Notes under the pieces: generated by a model
What the model saw: only the letters and a program-made list of their open reading frames with translations
Databases searched by the model: none
What the model was told of the DNA's origin: nothing
Program-made: the position numbers and the translations under genes
NCBI GenBank assembly: GCA_028687525.1
Contig: JAQTZX010000012.1
Coordinates: 1 to 15,767 of the forward strand
Origin: Candidatus Omnitrophota bacterium
Lineage (GTDB): Bacteria > Omnitrophota > Gorgyraeia > Gygaellales > Profunditerraquicolaceae
Reading direction: 5' to 3'
DNA: 15,767 nucleotides
Shown: positions 14,551 through 15,767 of the stretch, piece after piece
How the letters are laid out: each line of letters starts with the position of its first letter
Numbering within the stretch: the stretch's first letter is position 1

Positions 14551-14871
14551 TTTCTTCTGCCATAACTCCGGATTATTAGCAGGTATTGATGAGGCGCGTA
14601 AGATATGCAGGAGTGCTGCATGGTTGATATCGCCCTCGAGGTAAGAGATAACAAAAGATGAATAGTTGAAATATGCGGAAAGCGATGAATCATTTAAGGT
14701 TTTCAACGTACCGTATGAACTTTATGCGATTGATAGGGAGAACATTAAAACTCGAGAAATATTTTTTGACAAAGTACTGTTAATATGTTCACGCGATAAA
14801 CGCGATAATGTAAGCTATGAAAAAGAATAAGCATTGTAACGTTTTCGCCGTTCTTCCCCTGAATAAAAAGT
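14551..14871. other. Region without a convincing gene; possible decayed coding remnant
   Basis: No full gene with a start and family motif was found here. On the + strand, the frame 14558-14830 reads like protein but is broken by TAA 14642-14644 and TAG 14663-14665. Its last part (14666-14830, 54 codons then TAA) includes FKVFNVPYELYAIDREN and ends RDKRDNVSYEKE, but has no ATG start. On the - strand a 66-codon frame runs 14721 to 14521 and ends inside the REP-like arm. I do not recognise either one. Also present: two tandem CGCGATAA words (14792-14799 and 14801-14808) and a TTGACA at 14766-14771 with no properly placed -10. Confidence 0.35.
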
Positions 14872-15767
14872 ATGCCCGATATCGAGCTTAACGACCGTTT
14901 CAAAGAGGCCCTCGCGGTGATGGAGGGTACGCGCAGGAACGTTTTCATCACCGGGAAGGCCGGTACCGGCAAGTCCACGTTACTGTCGTATTTCCGCTCG
15001 ATCACCCGCAAAAACATAGTGGTTCTGGCTTCCACGGGCGTTGCCGCGGTCAATATCCGCGGACAGACCATACATTCCTTTTTCGGGTTCAAACCGGATA
15101 TCACACTTCAGAAAGTAAAGAAGCTGAAAAGCAAAAAAGAGCGCATTTTCCGGGAATTGGATGCCGTAGTTATCGACGAAATATCCATGGTGCGCGCTGA
15201 CCTGCTGGATTGCGTCGATCGTTTCATGCGCCTGAACGGCAGGGACGGCAAGATGCCGTTCGGCGGAGCGCAGATGATATTCATCGGCGATCTCTACCAG
15301 CTGCCGCCGGTGGTGACCACGCGCGAAAAGGAGATATTCTCCGGGCATTATAAATCTCCGTTTTTCTTCGACGCGCAGGTATTTGCGGACGAATGTTTTT
15401 CCCTGGAGTTCGTCGAACTGGAGAAGATATACCGTCAGAAAGACGAGAAGTTCATCGGATTGCTAAATGCTGTGCGCAACAATAGCGTCACCGACGGGCA
15501 CATGCTCCTCCTGAACAGCCGTGCCGGGAATGCCCGGCCTGCGGACAAGCAGGGCGGACTTTCGGTGTATCTTACTTCCACCAATCAAATGGCTTTGCAA
15601 ATCAACGAGGAGCATCTTGCCGCGCTCGGGGGAGAGCCACGGATTTATACTGCGGAGGCGGATGGTGAATTCGACGAGCGTTCATTCCCTGCCGACCGGG
15701 AACTGCGGGTATCTGAAGGTTCGCAGGTCATGCTTTTGAACAACGATTCCGCAGGCAGATGGGTAAA
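14872..15767 (+). CDS. Pif1/RecD-like superfamily 1B DNA helicase, N-terminal part (3' end outside window)
   Basis: An open frame of 298 codons runs from ATG 14872 past the window end. An in-frame TGA at 14860-14862 limits the start, and ATG 14872 is the first start codon after it; no Shine-Dalgarno is evident. Walker A is FITGKAGTGKST (G28 to T36), motif Ia ASTGVAAVNIRGQTIHSFF, Walker B AVVIDEISMVRADLL, motif III IFIGDLYQLPPV, then YRQKDEKFIGLLNAVRNN, as in Pif1-family 5'-3' helicases. The last visible residues (VSEGSQVMLLNND) belong to the conserved region that precedes the C-terminal helicase motifs in the family. It probably acts in DNA repair or replication, unwinding forks or G-quadruplexes. 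Not obviously linked to the upstream metabolic genes. Confidence 0.9.
   Translation, partial: MPDIELNDRFKEALAVMEGTRRNVFITGKAGTGKSTLLSYFRSITRKNIVVLASTGVAAVNIRGQTIHSFFGFKPDITLQKVKKLKSKKERIFRELDAVVIDEISMVRADLLDCVDRFMRLNGRDGKMPFGGAQMIFIGDLYQLPPVVTTREKEIFSGHYKSPFFFDAQVFADECFSLEFVELEKIYRQKDEKFIGLLNAVRNNSVTDGHMLLLNSRAGNARPADKQGGLSVYLTSTNQMALQINEEHLAALGGEPRIYTAEADGEFDERSFPADRELRVSEGSQVMLLNNDSAGRWV

Noticed and set aside
14766..14771. TTGACA box as promoter of the Pif1-like helicase gene
   Set aside because: No -10 hexamer at 16-18 bases; TAATAT at 14781 is only 9 bases away.
1..15767. tRNA, rRNA, CRISPR array, phage or intact insertion sequence
   Set aside because: No cloverleaf-type sequence, repeat-spacer array, integrase or transposase frame was recognised by reading; a tRNA and repeat scan would confirm.

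Overview
All confident genes in this window lie on the + strand and are packed tightly, with overlapping starts and stops, ATGA junctions and few gaps. Base composition looks close to half G+C by eye. The gene set suggests a Gram-negative bacterium that makes a lipopolysaccharide (LPS) core: two family 9 (heptosyltransferase-type) glycosyltransferases, a heptose-bisphosphate phosphatase (GmhB), a WaaE-like family 2 glycosyltransferase and a sugar aminotransferase. No rRNA, tRNA, CRISPR array or intact transposase was seen. My best guess is an uncultured lineage such as Omnitrophota. That rests on general resemblance of gene content and protein style, not on a marker gene, and is weak.

Layout. 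(1) 1-4790: envelope and glycan cluster A, with the tail of a family 2 glycosyltransferase, a second one with membrane segments, a B12-type radical SAM enzyme with an unusual CX4CX2C cluster motif, and two GT9 glycosyltransferases. (2) 4791-8448: cluster B, with a DegT-type aminotransferase, a WaaE-like glycosyltransferase broken by one in-frame TAG, GmhB, and a GT28/MGDG-synthase-like glycosyltransferase. (3) 8430-11240: a PriA homologue whose helicase motifs are all degenerate, then fmt (methionyl-tRNA formyltransferase). (4) 11260-14464: a good sigma70-type promoter, two tandem galT paralogues (the first has lost the catalytic histidine), and a type I GAPDH gene. (5) 14465-14871: about 400 bases without a convincing gene, starting with a 77-base REP-like hairpin. 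(6) 14872 to the end: the N-terminal part of a Pif1/RecD-type helicase, cut by the window edge.

How it fits together. Clusters A and B look like sugar activation, assembly and lipid-linked glycosylation for the cell surface. GmhB would supply the heptose precursor used by GT9 enzymes. The galT pair and GAPDH are central sugar metabolism and appear to be separately transcribed. The window holds two cases of a conserved protein fold retained while its catalytic residues are lost (PriA-like and GalT-1), a radical SAM enzyme with altered cysteine spacing, and three large inverted repeats, each starting 0 to 9 bases after a stop codon. No single novel multi-gene system is evident. These are the points I would look at first.
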